From Providencia sp. R33 (GTDB lineage Bacteria; Pseudomonadota; Gammaproteobacteria; Enterobacterales; Enterobacteriaceae): 64,000 nucleotides of DNA. The notes under the pieces were generated by a model, which saw only the letters and a program-made list of their open reading frames with translations, made no database searches and had not been told where the DNA came from. The DNA lies in assembly GCF_019343475.1 (NCBI RefSeq), contig NZ_CP072453.1:1612001-1676000 (forward strand), written 5' to 3'. This document shows positions 1 through 6,769 of the stretch, piece by piece. A program made the translations under genes and the position numbers. Every line of letters starts with the position of its first letter. Within the stretch, counting starts at the first letter, position 1.

Positions 1-1134
1 AATATGGAACAGTTTTGCGTGTAGCACCAGGTTTTGCTCCACACTCAGTTCGCTGTACAGGGAAAACGCTTGTGACATATACCCAACACGTTTACGTGTT
101 TCGATATCCTTCGGGTCAATCTCCTGCCCAAATAGCCACGCCTGACCTTCACTGGCCTGCAACAACCCGGTCAGCATCTTCATGGTTGTTGATTTACCAC
201 ATCCATTTGAACCTAAGAAACCAAAAATCTCCCCTTTTGGAATTTTAAAATTCACGTGATCAACAGCAACGAAGTTACCAAAGCGCATGGTTAAATCCTG
301 CGCTTCAATCGCGATAACGTCATCTTTCGAGGTGTCTCTCGGCGGGATGATGACTTTTTTGTGACCACTGCGTTTTTCTTCTGGCAGTAACTCGATAAAG
401 GCCGCTTCGAGATCATCACATTGTGTTTGGGCTTTTAACTCCGAAGCATGGCCTGTAGCTAGCACTTTTCCATCATCCATCGCCACTAGCCAATCAAACC
501 GCTCCGCTTCTTCCATGTAGGCAGTTGCTACTAATACGCTCATATTAGTTTGACGCAGGCGAATACGATCAATTAAGTCCCAAAATTGGGCGCGGGATAG
601 CGGGTCAACCCCTGTGGTCGGCTCATCAAGAATTAATAAATCAGGATCATGGATTAATGCACAACATAGCCCGAGTTTTTGTTTCATCCCACCAGATAAC
701 TTGCCTGCAGGTCGGTCTTTAAATGGTGCTAAACCCGTGCTTTCGAGCAAATCCTGAATGCGGTACTCCCTTTCTGCCTTTGATTGCCCAAATAAGCGCC
801 CAAAAAAGTCCACGTTTTCATAAACCGATAACGTATGGTAGAGGTTTTTACCGAGCCCTTGCGGCATGTAGGCAATGCGTGGGCATACTGCACGACGGTG
901 ATCAACATCATTCATATCACCATCAAGTACAATCACATTCCCTTGCTGAATAGCCCGCGCTCCCGCTATTAATGAAATTAAGCTGGATTTCCCCACGCCA
1001 TCTGGCCCTATCAACCCCACCATCTTGCGAGCTGGAATCGAAAGCACAATGTCATCCAATGCACAATTTTCACCATAATGCTGGCTGACATGCTGTATAT
1101 CAATGATCACATCATCCATCAGTTTATTGGTCAT
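1..1134 (-). CDS. rbbA: RbbA-like ABC transporter ATPase (5' part, runs off the window)
   Basis: Only the N-terminal part is present; the gene continues past base 1. The translation opens with an ABC ATPase domain whose P-loop reads GPDGVGKSS (G replaces the usual N/S before the second G), followed by a signature and Walker B region and then the beginning of a second ATPase domain. Tandem ATPase domains with an HlyD-type gene directly upstream match the yhiI-rbbA(yhiH)-yhhJ arrangement of enterobacteria, where RbbA is an about 910-residue ribosome-associated ATPase/ABC exporter. The ATG overlaps the yhiI stop as ATGA (1131-1134), so the two are translationally coupled. The family assignment rests on domain layout and neighbour; the transported substrate is unknown. 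Confidence 0.8.
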   Translation of the reverse strand, partial: MTNKLMDDVIIDIQHVSQHYGENCALDDIVLSIPARKMVGLIGPDGVGKSSLISLIAGARAIQQGNVIVLDGDMNDVDHRRAVCPRIAYMPQGLGKNLYHTLSVYENVDFFGRLFGQSKAEREYRIQDLLESTGLAPFKDRPAGKLSGGMKQKLGLCCALIHDPDLLILDEPTTGVDPLSRAQFWDLIDRIRLRQTNMSVLVATAYMEEAERFDWLVAMDDGKVLATGHASELKAQTQCDDLEAAFIELLPEEKRSGHKKVIIPPRDTSKDDVIAIEAQDLTMRFGNFVAVDHVNFKIPKGEIFGFLGSNGCGKSTTMKMLTGLLQASEGQAWLFGQEIDPKDIETRKRVGYMSQAFSLYSELSVEQNLVLHAKLFHI

Positions 1135-2201
1135 TGTGGTAATCTCACCTCAAGTTCAGCGGGCCAAGATTCATTGGGGTCTAAACGCACATAAGCTTTA
1201 CCCGGTAGACCAGTTTTCACATATTCAAGGTGCTGCTCAAGTAATTCAGGGGAGATACGCGCACGAACGCGGAACATTAGTTTTAAGCGTTCATTTTGTG
1301 TTTCAACAGTTTTGGGTGTGAACTGGGCAACGCTAGCAACAAACGTGGTTTTTGCGGGAATAACAATATTGGGGGCGGCATCAAGAATAATATGTACATC
1401 ACTTCCCAGCGCCACTTTCCCAGCATCTTCAGTTGGTAGGAAGAAAGTCATATATACATCACTTAAATCCACCATATTCAATACGCGACCACCCGCTCCA
1501 AGGACTTCCCCTGGCTCTGCGACACGGTATTGAATGCGCCCATTGCGAGGGGCTTTTAAAATACTGTCATCTAAATCAGCCATAATACGGCGTTCTGTCG
1601 CCGTCGCGGCATCAACTCGGTTTTTAGCTTGGACAATACCCGCTCTTGCAGAGTCAATCGCAGATGTTGCCGCTGCAACTTGTGCTTTTGAGGCTTCTAA
1701 TGCAGCACGAGAGCCCTGCATTTGCGCAGTATCATCATCAACCTGTTGTTGAGATACAGCTTTAGTTCTTACCAATGCTCTTGAACGATTAAGGCGTTTT
1801 TGCGCAGCATCAAGCTCCGCTTCGCGTTGGCGAACCACTGCTTGAGCTGCCACTTTTTCACTTTTGCGTTGAGCAAGCCCAGACTCTGCAGTAGTTACAG
1901 CACTAATGGCTTGGCGTAATTGAGCTTGTACTTCATGGAGTTGTTCTTGGAGCGCCCGAGTATCCATACGAGCGAGTTCTTGCCCTTCTTTGACAAAATC
2001 CCCTTCTCTTACGTTAATGGTTTCAATCCGACCAGCAGTTTTCGTTGCAATATCAATCTCTGTCGCTTCTATGCGCCCATTACTTTGCGCAAAACCAGCG
2101 GGTAACCCACTGGAATTAACGCTCCAATAATAAAAACCACCAGCAGCAATAATGAATATTAAAACGATGTAAAAAGATATTTTCTGCTTATTTATTTTCA
2201 T
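1131..2201 (-). CDS. yhiI: HlyD-family periplasmic adaptor (YhiI-like)
   Basis: This 356-residue membrane fusion protein probably links the inner-membrane ABC transporter encoded downstream to an outer-membrane channel. It has an N-terminal membrane anchor (about residues 9-26), then a lipoyl/barrel-sandwich half (IDIATKTAGRIETINV... about 47-70), a long alanine/glutamine-rich coiled-coil hairpin (about 80-215), a second half-motif (ILKAPRNGRIQYRVAEPGEVL) and a beta-barrel domain. Its stop overlaps the rbbA-like ATG by four bases. Length and architecture fit the YhiI/YbhG family. The ATG at 2201 is preceded by a purine-rich AAAAGGGA Shine-Dalgarno stretch. Confidence 0.88.
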   Translation of the reverse strand: MKINKQKISFYIVLIFIIAAGGFYYWSVNSSGLPAGFAQSNGRIEATEIDIATKTAGRIETINVREGDFVKEGQELARMDTRALQEQLHEVQAQLRQAISAVTTAESGLAQRKSEKVAAQAVVRQREAELDAAQKRLNRSRALVRTKAVSQQQVDDDTAQMQGSRAALEASKAQVAAATSAIDSARAGIVQAKNRVDAATATERRIMADLDDSILKAPRNGRIQYRVAEPGEVLGAGGRVLNMVDLSDVYMTFFLPTEDAGKVALGSDVHIILDAAPNIVIPAKTTFVASVAQFTPKTVETQNERLKLMFRVRARISPELLEQHLEYVKTGLPGKAYVRLDPNESWPAELEVRLPQ

Positions 2202-2509
2202 ACCATCCCTTTTCCATTAAATGAGAAAACAATGAACAACAATTATTTTTATTAACCTGGTGAAATTAATAAAGGCATATAACTGTTAATATGCGAAATA
2301 AATACGGCTAAATACAAAAAAAGAAAATTATATTTTTAAAATAAGCTAAATCAGTGTCATTGCTGTTCAACCATCAGCTATCTATCTAATTTAACGAAAG
2401 TTTATCAAAATTTAGATTAAGTAGGGTTGCCTTGCATCACAAAAAAACAGAATAAATTAACAAATTTCATCAGAAGGCATTAATTGTACAACTTTAGATT
2501 AAAAAATAT

Positions 2510-2543
2510 AAAAACAAAGCCAGTAAGTTTATTACTGGCTTTG
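2510..2543 (-). terminator. Intrinsic terminator of the GNAT gene
   Basis: A perfect 12-bp inverted repeat (CAAAGCCAGTAA at 2515-2526, TTACTGGCTTTG at 2532-2543) with a 5-nt loop is followed, in the minus direction, by a T-rich tract. It lies 45 bases after the GNAT stop. The rest of 2202-2588 is A+T-rich and shows no other gene; it should hold the yhiI promoter. Confidence 0.85.
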
Positions 2544-2588
2544 TTCATACAAGATTTATATTCGTTTAACTATTCGTTGTATTTGCAA

Positions 2589-3065
2589 TTAGCGTGCAAA
2601 CTCTGCGATGGTTTTTTCATCCATACGGTAACGTACCCACTCATCTTGTGGCTGTGCACCGATGCTTTTATAAAAATCGATAGCGGGCTGATTCCAGTCT
2701 AAAACACTCCATTCAAGACGTTGGCATTTTCTTTCTACGGCTAATACAGCGATATGTTTTAGCAGTTTTTTCCCTGCACCTGCACCGCGAAAATCGGGAG
2801 ATACATATAAATCTTCTAAATAAATACCGTTATTCCCTAACCAAGTTGAATAGCTAGTAAAGAAAACCGCATACCCTGCGGGTTTATCATCCACATAACA
2901 AATAAGGGCTTCTGTTTTAGAATCTGCACCAAAGAGTGAATTTTCGATATCAGCAACACTGGCCTTAACTTCATGGCGGGCTTTTTCATACTCTGCTAAT
3001 TCAATGATCATCTCTAAAATCAATTTAGCGTCTTTCACTGTTGCTGGCTTTATTTCTACGTTCAT
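2589..3065 (-). CDS. GNAT-family N-acetyltransferase
   Basis: This 158-residue single-domain acetyltransferase has the GNAT acetyl-CoA signature DLYVSPDFRGAGAGKKLL (R/Q-x-x-G-x-G/A type) at about residues 85-102 and a C-terminal LEWSVLDWNQPAIDFYKSIGA block. That block is typical of the diamine/thialysine acetyltransferase (SAT1-like) branch, so a polyamine or similar small amine is a plausible substrate, but this is inference. The start is placed at ATG 3063-3065, preceded by AAGAGAG, rather than at the longer in-frame opening, which would add 19 residues not found in the family. It is a single gene with its own terminator. Confidence 0.85.
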   Translation of the reverse strand: MNVEIKPATVKDAKLILEMIIELAEYEKARHEVKASVADIENSLFGADSKTEALICYVDDKPAGYAVFFTSYSTWLGNNGIYLEDLYVSPDFRGAGAGKKLLKHIAVLAVERKCQRLEWSVLDWNQPAIDFYKSIGAQPQDEWVRYRMDEKTIAEFAR

Positions 3066-3226
3066 TTGCGACTCTCTTGTTATTTGAGCGGCAATTTTAT
3101 GCCTTACGCCTCGAACGCCCAACAGTTAGCAATTTAATTCATATAACCCCACGTGATATAAGCGAGGTTTATACCTGTTTTCTTACTTATAACGATAAGA
3201 ATTATGAAAGAACGCATTTCTGGGTT

Positions 3227-3254
3227 TTGATCTCCCCACTCAGTTTGTTATGAT
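3227..3254 (+). promoter_or_regulatory. Candidate sigma-70 promoter of the leader peptide/ABC-F transcript
   Basis: TTGATC (3227-3232) and TATGAT (3249-3254) are separated by 16 bp, which would start a transcript near 3261, about 36 nt before the leader peptide ATG. Confidence 0.55.
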
Positions 3255-3296
3255 GCGCGCATTGTTCAACCTAACGAAAAATAAGGAGGCTAATTT

Positions 3297-3380
3297 ATGC
3301 TGTTGTGTGATCTTATCGAATACTCACACTTCTTTGGTAATCGCCAGAGCTCAGGCTTTCACAGTTTTATACTGCGATAA
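3297..3380 (+). CDS. 27-residue leader peptide upstream of the ABC-F gene
   Basis: A short ORF, opening MLLCDLIEYSHFF and ending SFILR, has a near-perfect Shine-Dalgarno (AAGGAGG, 7 nt before the ATG). It ends 98 bases before the ABC-F start. Codons 18-20 overlap RNA segment 1 of a four-segment attenuator (see that entry), so a ribosome stalled there would change downstream folding. Leader peptides of this kind precede many antibiotic-resistance ABC-F, erm and cat genes. I do not recognise the peptide itself; its coding status rests on the strong SD and its position. Confidence 0.65.
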   Translation: MLLCDLIEYSHFFGNRQSSGFHSFILR

Positions 3381-3481
3381 CCCTGCCTGAGCGAAGCCGC
3401 AAAGAGATCTTCCCTCAGCTTACTGGGTTGTCGTTATGACTATCCAAGGCATTGGCGTGCCTAAAATTTGAGTAAGCTATG
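3349..3481 (+). promoter_or_regulatory. Four-segment translational attenuator controlling the ABC-F gene
   Basis: Segment 1 is GCTCAGGC (3349-3356), inside the leader ORF. Segment 2 is GCCTGAGC (3385-3392), a perfect 8-bp partner of segment 1. Segment 3 is CTTCCCTCAGCTTACT (3409-3424). Its 5' ten bases pair with CTGAGCGAAG (3387-3396) at 9 of 10 positions, and its 3' eight bases (AGCTTACT) pair perfectly with AGTAAGCT (3471-3478), segment 4, which abuts the ABC-F ATG at 3479. Pairings 1:2 and 3:4 would hide the start region; stalling over segment 1 would favour 2:3 and free it. This is the logic of erm-type attenuation; the function here is inferred. Confidence 0.65.
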
Positions 3482-5221
3482 AGCACATTATTATCTGTAA
3501 AATCATTAAATTACGACATTTCTACCAACACACTGTTAAATGATGTTTCATTCACCTTGCAGCAAGGCGACCGCATCGGGTTAATTGGGCACAATGGCAG
3601 TGGCAAAAGTACCCTATTAAAACTACTTACCCACCAGTTATCCCCCAACAGTGGTAGCATTATCTACGCAAACCACTGTGTCACGGCGTATATCGAACAA
3701 CATTTACCCGATGATGTTGCCCATATGACACTCATCGATGCGCTTGTTCAAAAAATTCCAGAACAAGACAAAATCGCTGAACGTTGGCGGGCTGAAGTAT
3801 TACTGTCTGAATTAGGTTTTACTACCCAACAATGGGAACAAAAAGCTAATGAAATTAGTGGAGGGCAACATACGCGCCTTTTGCTAGGCCGCGCATTGAT
3901 TGAACAGCCTGATTTATTATTGCTAGATGAACCGAGTAACCACTTAGACTTACCTACCCTGATTTGGTTAGGGAATTTCCTTCAGTCTTGGAAAGGAAGC
4001 TTTGTACTGGTTTCTCACGACCAAGCTTTACTTGATAAGGTCACTAACTGTACGTGGGTTTTACGTGATAAATCATTACATTTCTATCGGTTACCATGCA
4101 GTGAGGCACGCCTTGCCCTGGCCGAAAAAGACATTACCGATGAAAGACGTAATCAAGCGGAACAAAAAGAGATTGACCGTATCGCCTCCAGTGCCAAACG
4201 TTTGGCAATTTGGGGCCATGTATATGATAACGAAGGGCTATCTCGCAAAGCGAAACAAATGGAGAAACACATTGATAGGCTTAAAGAGACTCAAACAGAG
4301 CTCACTGAAGGTTATCAATGGAAGTTGGCATTAAATGGTAAATCGATTCCTGCCGACCGTGTTTTAGAGCTCGAAGGCACTGAGGTTTCAACGCCGACGG
4401 GTGAAAATTTGTTTAAAACTGCGTTTCATCAGGTAAAAAGCGGTGACCGTATCGCGATTATGGGGGCAAATGGTTGTGGTAAATCGACACTGTTGCGCCT
4501 ACTTTGGCAGCATTATCAACAAGATTTACGCTATACCAAACACCTGAAGTTTCATCCAACTATTCGCGCTGGATATTATGACCAGCAATTAGAACAATTG
4601 AATGATGACGATAGCCTATTGGACGCACTACGTCCTTTTGCCTCTATTACGGATGAACAGCGCAAAATGGCGCTTATTGGTGCTGGATTTGCCTATTCGC
4701 GCCACCAACAAACCGTGGCAACACTCAGTGGCGGTGAGCGTGCAAGGCTGCTTTTTATTGGTTTAAGTTTGGCCCAGTATGAACTTATTTTATTGGATGA
4801 GCCAACCAACCACCTTGACCTTGAAGGAAAAGAGGATCTGAGTGAAGAAATTAGCCAATTTTCAGGGGCATTACTGGTCGTCAGCCACGACAGATGGCTG
4901 ATTGAAAATAGTTGCCAACGTTTTTGGTTTATTGATGAACATCAGTTAGTGGAATACCTGAATATTGAAGATATTTATCATAAAATCGAGCAACAAGCGC
5001 AATTGTTACCGCATAATCATCCTGACGATGTTGAATACAGTAATGCAGTAAATGTTCACCCAAAGGTTATTTCTCATGAGGATGAATTGTTAGAGAACTT
5101 ATTGGTTTTAGAGGAAAAATTACACGCTGATAAGCAACGTAAATTAAGTCACCAAAAGCCACAACTCCAGCAACAATGGATTGATGAAATAGCGCAGATA
5201 CAGGCCCAATTAGGATTATAA
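3479..5221 (+). CDS. ABC-F family ATPase (ribosome-acting, possible antibiotic protection)
   Basis: This 580-residue soluble protein has two ABC ATPase domains and no membrane segment. Domain 1 has Walker A GHNGSGKST (about 37-45), signature SGGQ and Walker B LLLLDEPSNHLD; domain 2 has GANGCGKST, signature LSGGE and LILLDEPTNHLD. A charged linker (about 215-285) joins them and a coiled-coil tail follows. This is the ABC-F plan of proteins that act in the ribosomal E site (EttA, Uup, YheS, YbiT, and resistance factors). It does not look like a standard copy of the four housekeeping E. coli members to me. The leader peptide attenuator upstream suggests drug-inducible translation, hence possible ribosome protection; no drug can be named. 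It ends in an intrinsic terminator. Confidence 0.85.
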   Translation: MSTLLSVKSLNYDISTNTLLNDVSFTLQQGDRIGLIGHNGSGKSTLLKLLTHQLSPNSGSIIYANHCVTAYIEQHLPDDVAHMTLIDALVQKIPEQDKIAERWRAEVLLSELGFTTQQWEQKANEISGGQHTRLLLGRALIEQPDLLLLDEPSNHLDLPTLIWLGNFLQSWKGSFVLVSHDQALLDKVTNCTWVLRDKSLHFYRLPCSEARLALAEKDITDERRNQAEQKEIDRIASSAKRLAIWGHVYDNEGLSRKAKQMEKHIDRLKETQTELTEGYQWKLALNGKSIPADRVLELEGTEVSTPTGENLFKTAFHQVKSGDRIAIMGANGCGKSTLLRLLWQHYQQDLRYTKHLKFHPTIRAGYYDQQLEQLNDDDSLLDALRPFASITDEQRKMALIGAGFAYSRHQQTVATLSGGERARLLFIGLSLAQYELILLDEPTNHLDLEGKEDLSEEISQFSGALLVVSHDRWLIENSCQRFWFIDEHQLVEYLNIEDIYHKIEQQAQLLPHNHPDDVEYSNAVNVHPKVISHEDELLENLLVLEEKLHADKQRKLSHQKPQLQQQWIDEIAQIQAQLGL

Positions 5222-5227
5222 ATTTAA

Positions 5228-5258
5228 CCCCTGATTACTCTTGTAGTCAGGGGTTTTT
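5228..5258 (+). terminator. Intrinsic terminator of the ABC-F gene
   Basis: An 11-bp stem with one wobble pair (CCCCTGATTAC at 5228-5238, GTAGTCAGGGG at 5243-5253) and a TCTT loop is followed by five T. It lies 7 bases after the ABC-F stop. Confidence 0.9.
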
Positions 5259-5348
5259 AATCAAGCAGAGGATATGCAAAGTTTACAAAATAATTATATT
5301 TTTAGTTAAAACCATGCAATTCATTTCAGACAGCAAAAATAGATTTAT

Positions 5349-5369
5349 TTTTAATATGACCTATCTTCA
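5349..5369 (+). repeat. attL core (left prophage attachment site)
   Basis: A 21-bp sequence beginning TTTTAATATGACC and ending TATCTTCA recurs exactly at 54182-54202, 234 bases past the integrase stop. The two copies enclose all phage genes. The site is intergenic, between the host ABC-F gene and a small host gene, not in a tRNA. Flanking bases differ on both sides, as expected for an att core. Confidence 0.88.
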
Positions 5370-5472
5370 CACCATTAAAATACATGTAACAGTTTAATAT
5401 TAAAGAAAAACATAGCCAAAACACACCAGAATTAATGCTTCTAAACGATTCATTTAACCTCATGATAGATCG

Positions 5473-5496
5473 AAACTATTTAAATAGTTTTGGGGA
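5473..5496 (+). promoter_or_regulatory. Palindrome and candidate integrase arm-type site in attL
   Basis: An 18-bp perfect palindrome (AAACTATTTAAATAGTTT, 5473-5490) overlaps GTTTTGGGGA (5487-5496). The same 10-mer occurs twice just after int (53968-53977 and 53992-54001), with a near copy between. Repeated short sites on both sides of the core are what tyrosine integrases use as arm sites; the assignment is inferred from position only. Confidence 0.4.
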
Positions 5497-5558
5497 ACTA
5501 CTTTTAAACATTCATAGAGTCAGATTAATCAAACTTCTTGATTCACACCCTAACTTTA

Positions 5559-5574
5559 CTGTATATAATTACAG
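5559..5574 (+). promoter_or_regulatory. LexA (SOS) box upstream of dinI-like gene
   Basis: CTGTATATAATTACAG fits CTG-N10-CAG with the A/T-rich alternating spacer of LexA boxes. It lies 54 bases before the DinI-like start. A weaker half-match (CACTGTATAAAAACCCTG) follows about 15 bases later. Confidence 0.8.
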
Positions 5575-5627
5575 TTATGTTTCACTGTATAAAAACCCTG
5601 TCAATTTAATCTGCGAAGGAGTGTTTT

Positions 5628-5906
5628 ATGGTTACCATCAAGATCCGCTTTAATAGCAATAAAAAAGGTAAATTACCTACAGGTACTTTTGAAGCATTAA
5701 GAAATGAAATAACCAAAAGATTAAGTGCCAAATACCCCGATCTAAATATCGATATAAACTGGAGCACTCAAGATAATGTCTCTATTGATGGTCTTGGGAA
5801 GAATGAGAAGAAAACTTATATTGAAGAAACACTGGAAGAGATATTTATCGATGGTGATTGGCTTCCTGAAACCCAAGAAGCCGAAGTGGAATATTTTGAT
5901 AAGTGA
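5628..5906 (+). CDS. dinI: DinI-like SOS modulator
   Basis: This 92-residue acidic protein matches the DinI/ImpC fold: an N-terminal beta strand (MVTIKIRFN), a helix starting about residue 19 (TFEALRNEITKRLSAKYPDLNI), a central strand with SIDGLGKNEKK, and a C-terminal acidic helix (EETLEEIFIDGDWL) like the RecA-binding helix of E. coli DinI (81 residues). DinI stabilises RecA filaments and tunes SOS. The upstream LexA box makes it damage-inducible. In lambdoid prophages such genes often sit beyond the tail fibre, as here, and may influence RecA-dependent CI cleavage. The ATG is preceded by GAAGGAG. Confidence 0.85.
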   Translation: MVTIKIRFNSNKKGKLPTGTFEALRNEITKRLSAKYPDLNIDINWSTQDNVSIDGLGKNEKKTYIEETLEEIFIDGDWLPETQEAEVEYFDK

Positions 5907-6019
5907 TCTAGGTGCGCCAACTACTCGAGCTCGCGCATTAGTTTTTATTACTGCTCTGTCTATAAACTACTTGCTTAGTCTTGTTTCGTTTGAAGCCTGT
6001 ATGATTTTTTGTAAAATAC

Positions 6020-6061
6020 CCTCTCACCCTAACTAACTTTGCAACTGGACTGATTGAGAGG
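6020..6061 (+). promoter_or_regulatory. Inverted repeat covering the RBS of the small HTH gene
   Basis: CCTCTCA (6020-6026) is complementary to TGAGAGG (6055-6061), which contains the Shine-Dalgarno of the ATG at 6065. In RNA this 7-bp stem with a 28-nt loop would limit ribosome access. No function is proven. Confidence 0.4.
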
Positions 6062-6064
6062 AAT

Positions 6065-6277
6065 ATGAGAAATAAATCTGTTGGTAACCTTATAAAAAAT
6101 AAACGGTTAGCTAAAAATATTTCAACTAAAGAGATGGCGAAACACTTAATTGCCTCTGAAGCAAAGTATCTACGGTATGAAAGTGGTGAGGTATCCGTAT
6201 ACCTCAATGACTTACTCATAATAGCTGATGTTCTTGATGTGAGCCCTCAAGAAATAATAAATGCATATAGTAAATGA
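6065..6277 (+). CDS. Small HTH (XRE/MrpJ-like) regulator
   Basis: This 70-residue protein consists almost only of a Cro/C1-type helix-turn-helix: VGNLIKNKRLAKNISTKEMAKHLIASEAKYLRYESGE, then LLIIADVLDVSPQEII. The size and the YxRYESGE pattern resemble MrpJ-family regulators that are common in Proteus/Providencia fimbrial operons and that repress motility. Here it is an orphan in the accessory zone of a prophage, convergent with another small HTH gene. The RBS (GAGAGG) lies in an inverted repeat. Targets are unknown; it may act on host genes from the lysogen. Confidence 0.7.
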   Translation: MRNKSVGNLIKNKRLAKNISTKEMAKHLIASEAKYLRYESGEVSVYLNDLLIIADVLDVSPQEIINAYSK

Positions 6278-6296
6278 AGCCACAATAATGTGGCTT
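6277..6296. terminator. Bidirectional terminator between convergent HTH genes
   Basis: AAGCCACA (6277-6284) and TGTGGCTT (6289-6296) form an 8-bp stem with an ATAA loop, flanked by A/T tracts on both sides. It sits between two convergent genes. Confidence 0.7.
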
Positions 6297-6310
6297 TAAT
6301 TTGATAACAA

Positions 6311-6580
6311 CTATATATTCATATTGCTATCTGTTGATTCTTGAATAAATTCTTCATCTAACTGTTCAAAAAATTCTCTAACATCAACGTTTAATACTTT
6401 TAACGCTAATATCAGTGTATCTATATCAATTTTATTTATCCCTCTCTCATAGCGGTACAATTGTTGCTCGCTCTTGCAATCTATGAGCTGAGCAAATTGA
6501 AAAAGCTTATAACCAGATCCTAGTCTTAACTCTTTAATTTTTTTCCCAATTAATACCGTATATGTATTTTTAGCAATCAT
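6311..6580 (-). CDS. Small HTH (XRE-family) regulator
   Basis: This 89-residue protein has an HTH at about residues 10-66 (IGKKIKELRLGSGYKLFQFAQLIDCKSEQQLYRYERGINKI) and an acidic C-terminal tail. It is convergent with the other small HTH gene and shares only the fold with it. The YRYERG motif again resembles MrpJ-like proteins. The ATG at 6580 lacks a strong SD, so the start is somewhat uncertain. The gene lies beyond the tail fibre, where lysogenic-conversion genes are usual. Confidence 0.68.
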   Translation of the reverse strand: MIAKNTYTVLIGKKIKELRLGSGYKLFQFAQLIDCKSEQQLYRYERGINKIDIDTLILALKVLNVDVREFFEQLDEEFIQESTDSNMNI

Positions 6581-6605
6581 TCATGCGGCTCCATTCAAAT
6601 AATGC

Positions 6606-6668
6606 TCTTGCTGTAAGCAAGATCGGTTTAATGCTCCCTTTAATAAGTATATTAAAAGGGGTATTTTT
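6606..6668 (+). other. Two hairpins in the 190-bp gap before the tail fibre gene
   Basis: TCTTGCT-GTA-AGCAAGA (6606-6622) is a 7-bp stem with a triloop. CCCTTTAATA followed after AGTA by TATTAAAAGGG (about 6640-6664) is a 10-bp stem with one bulge and then TATTTTTA. The second could stop + strand transcription; no gene is seen here. Confidence 0.45.
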
Positions 6669-6769
6669 ATTCACCGCACAATGATACGTTTCAATATTTA
6701 CTTTAAGGAGATATTATCTTTTTAACTCTATTATCAGGTATTATACAATCGAATATAATATTGCTAAAT

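Noticed and set aside
5435..5653. 72-codon + ORF overlapping the dinI-like start
   Set aside because: It contains the LexA box and promoter region, lacks an SD and its composition is not protein-like.
5907..6000. tRNA fragment near the left prophage end
   Set aside because: A short GC-rich stretch (GGTGCGCCAACTACTCGAGC) looked suggestive but has no T-arm or acceptor pairing, and the att core is elsewhere.
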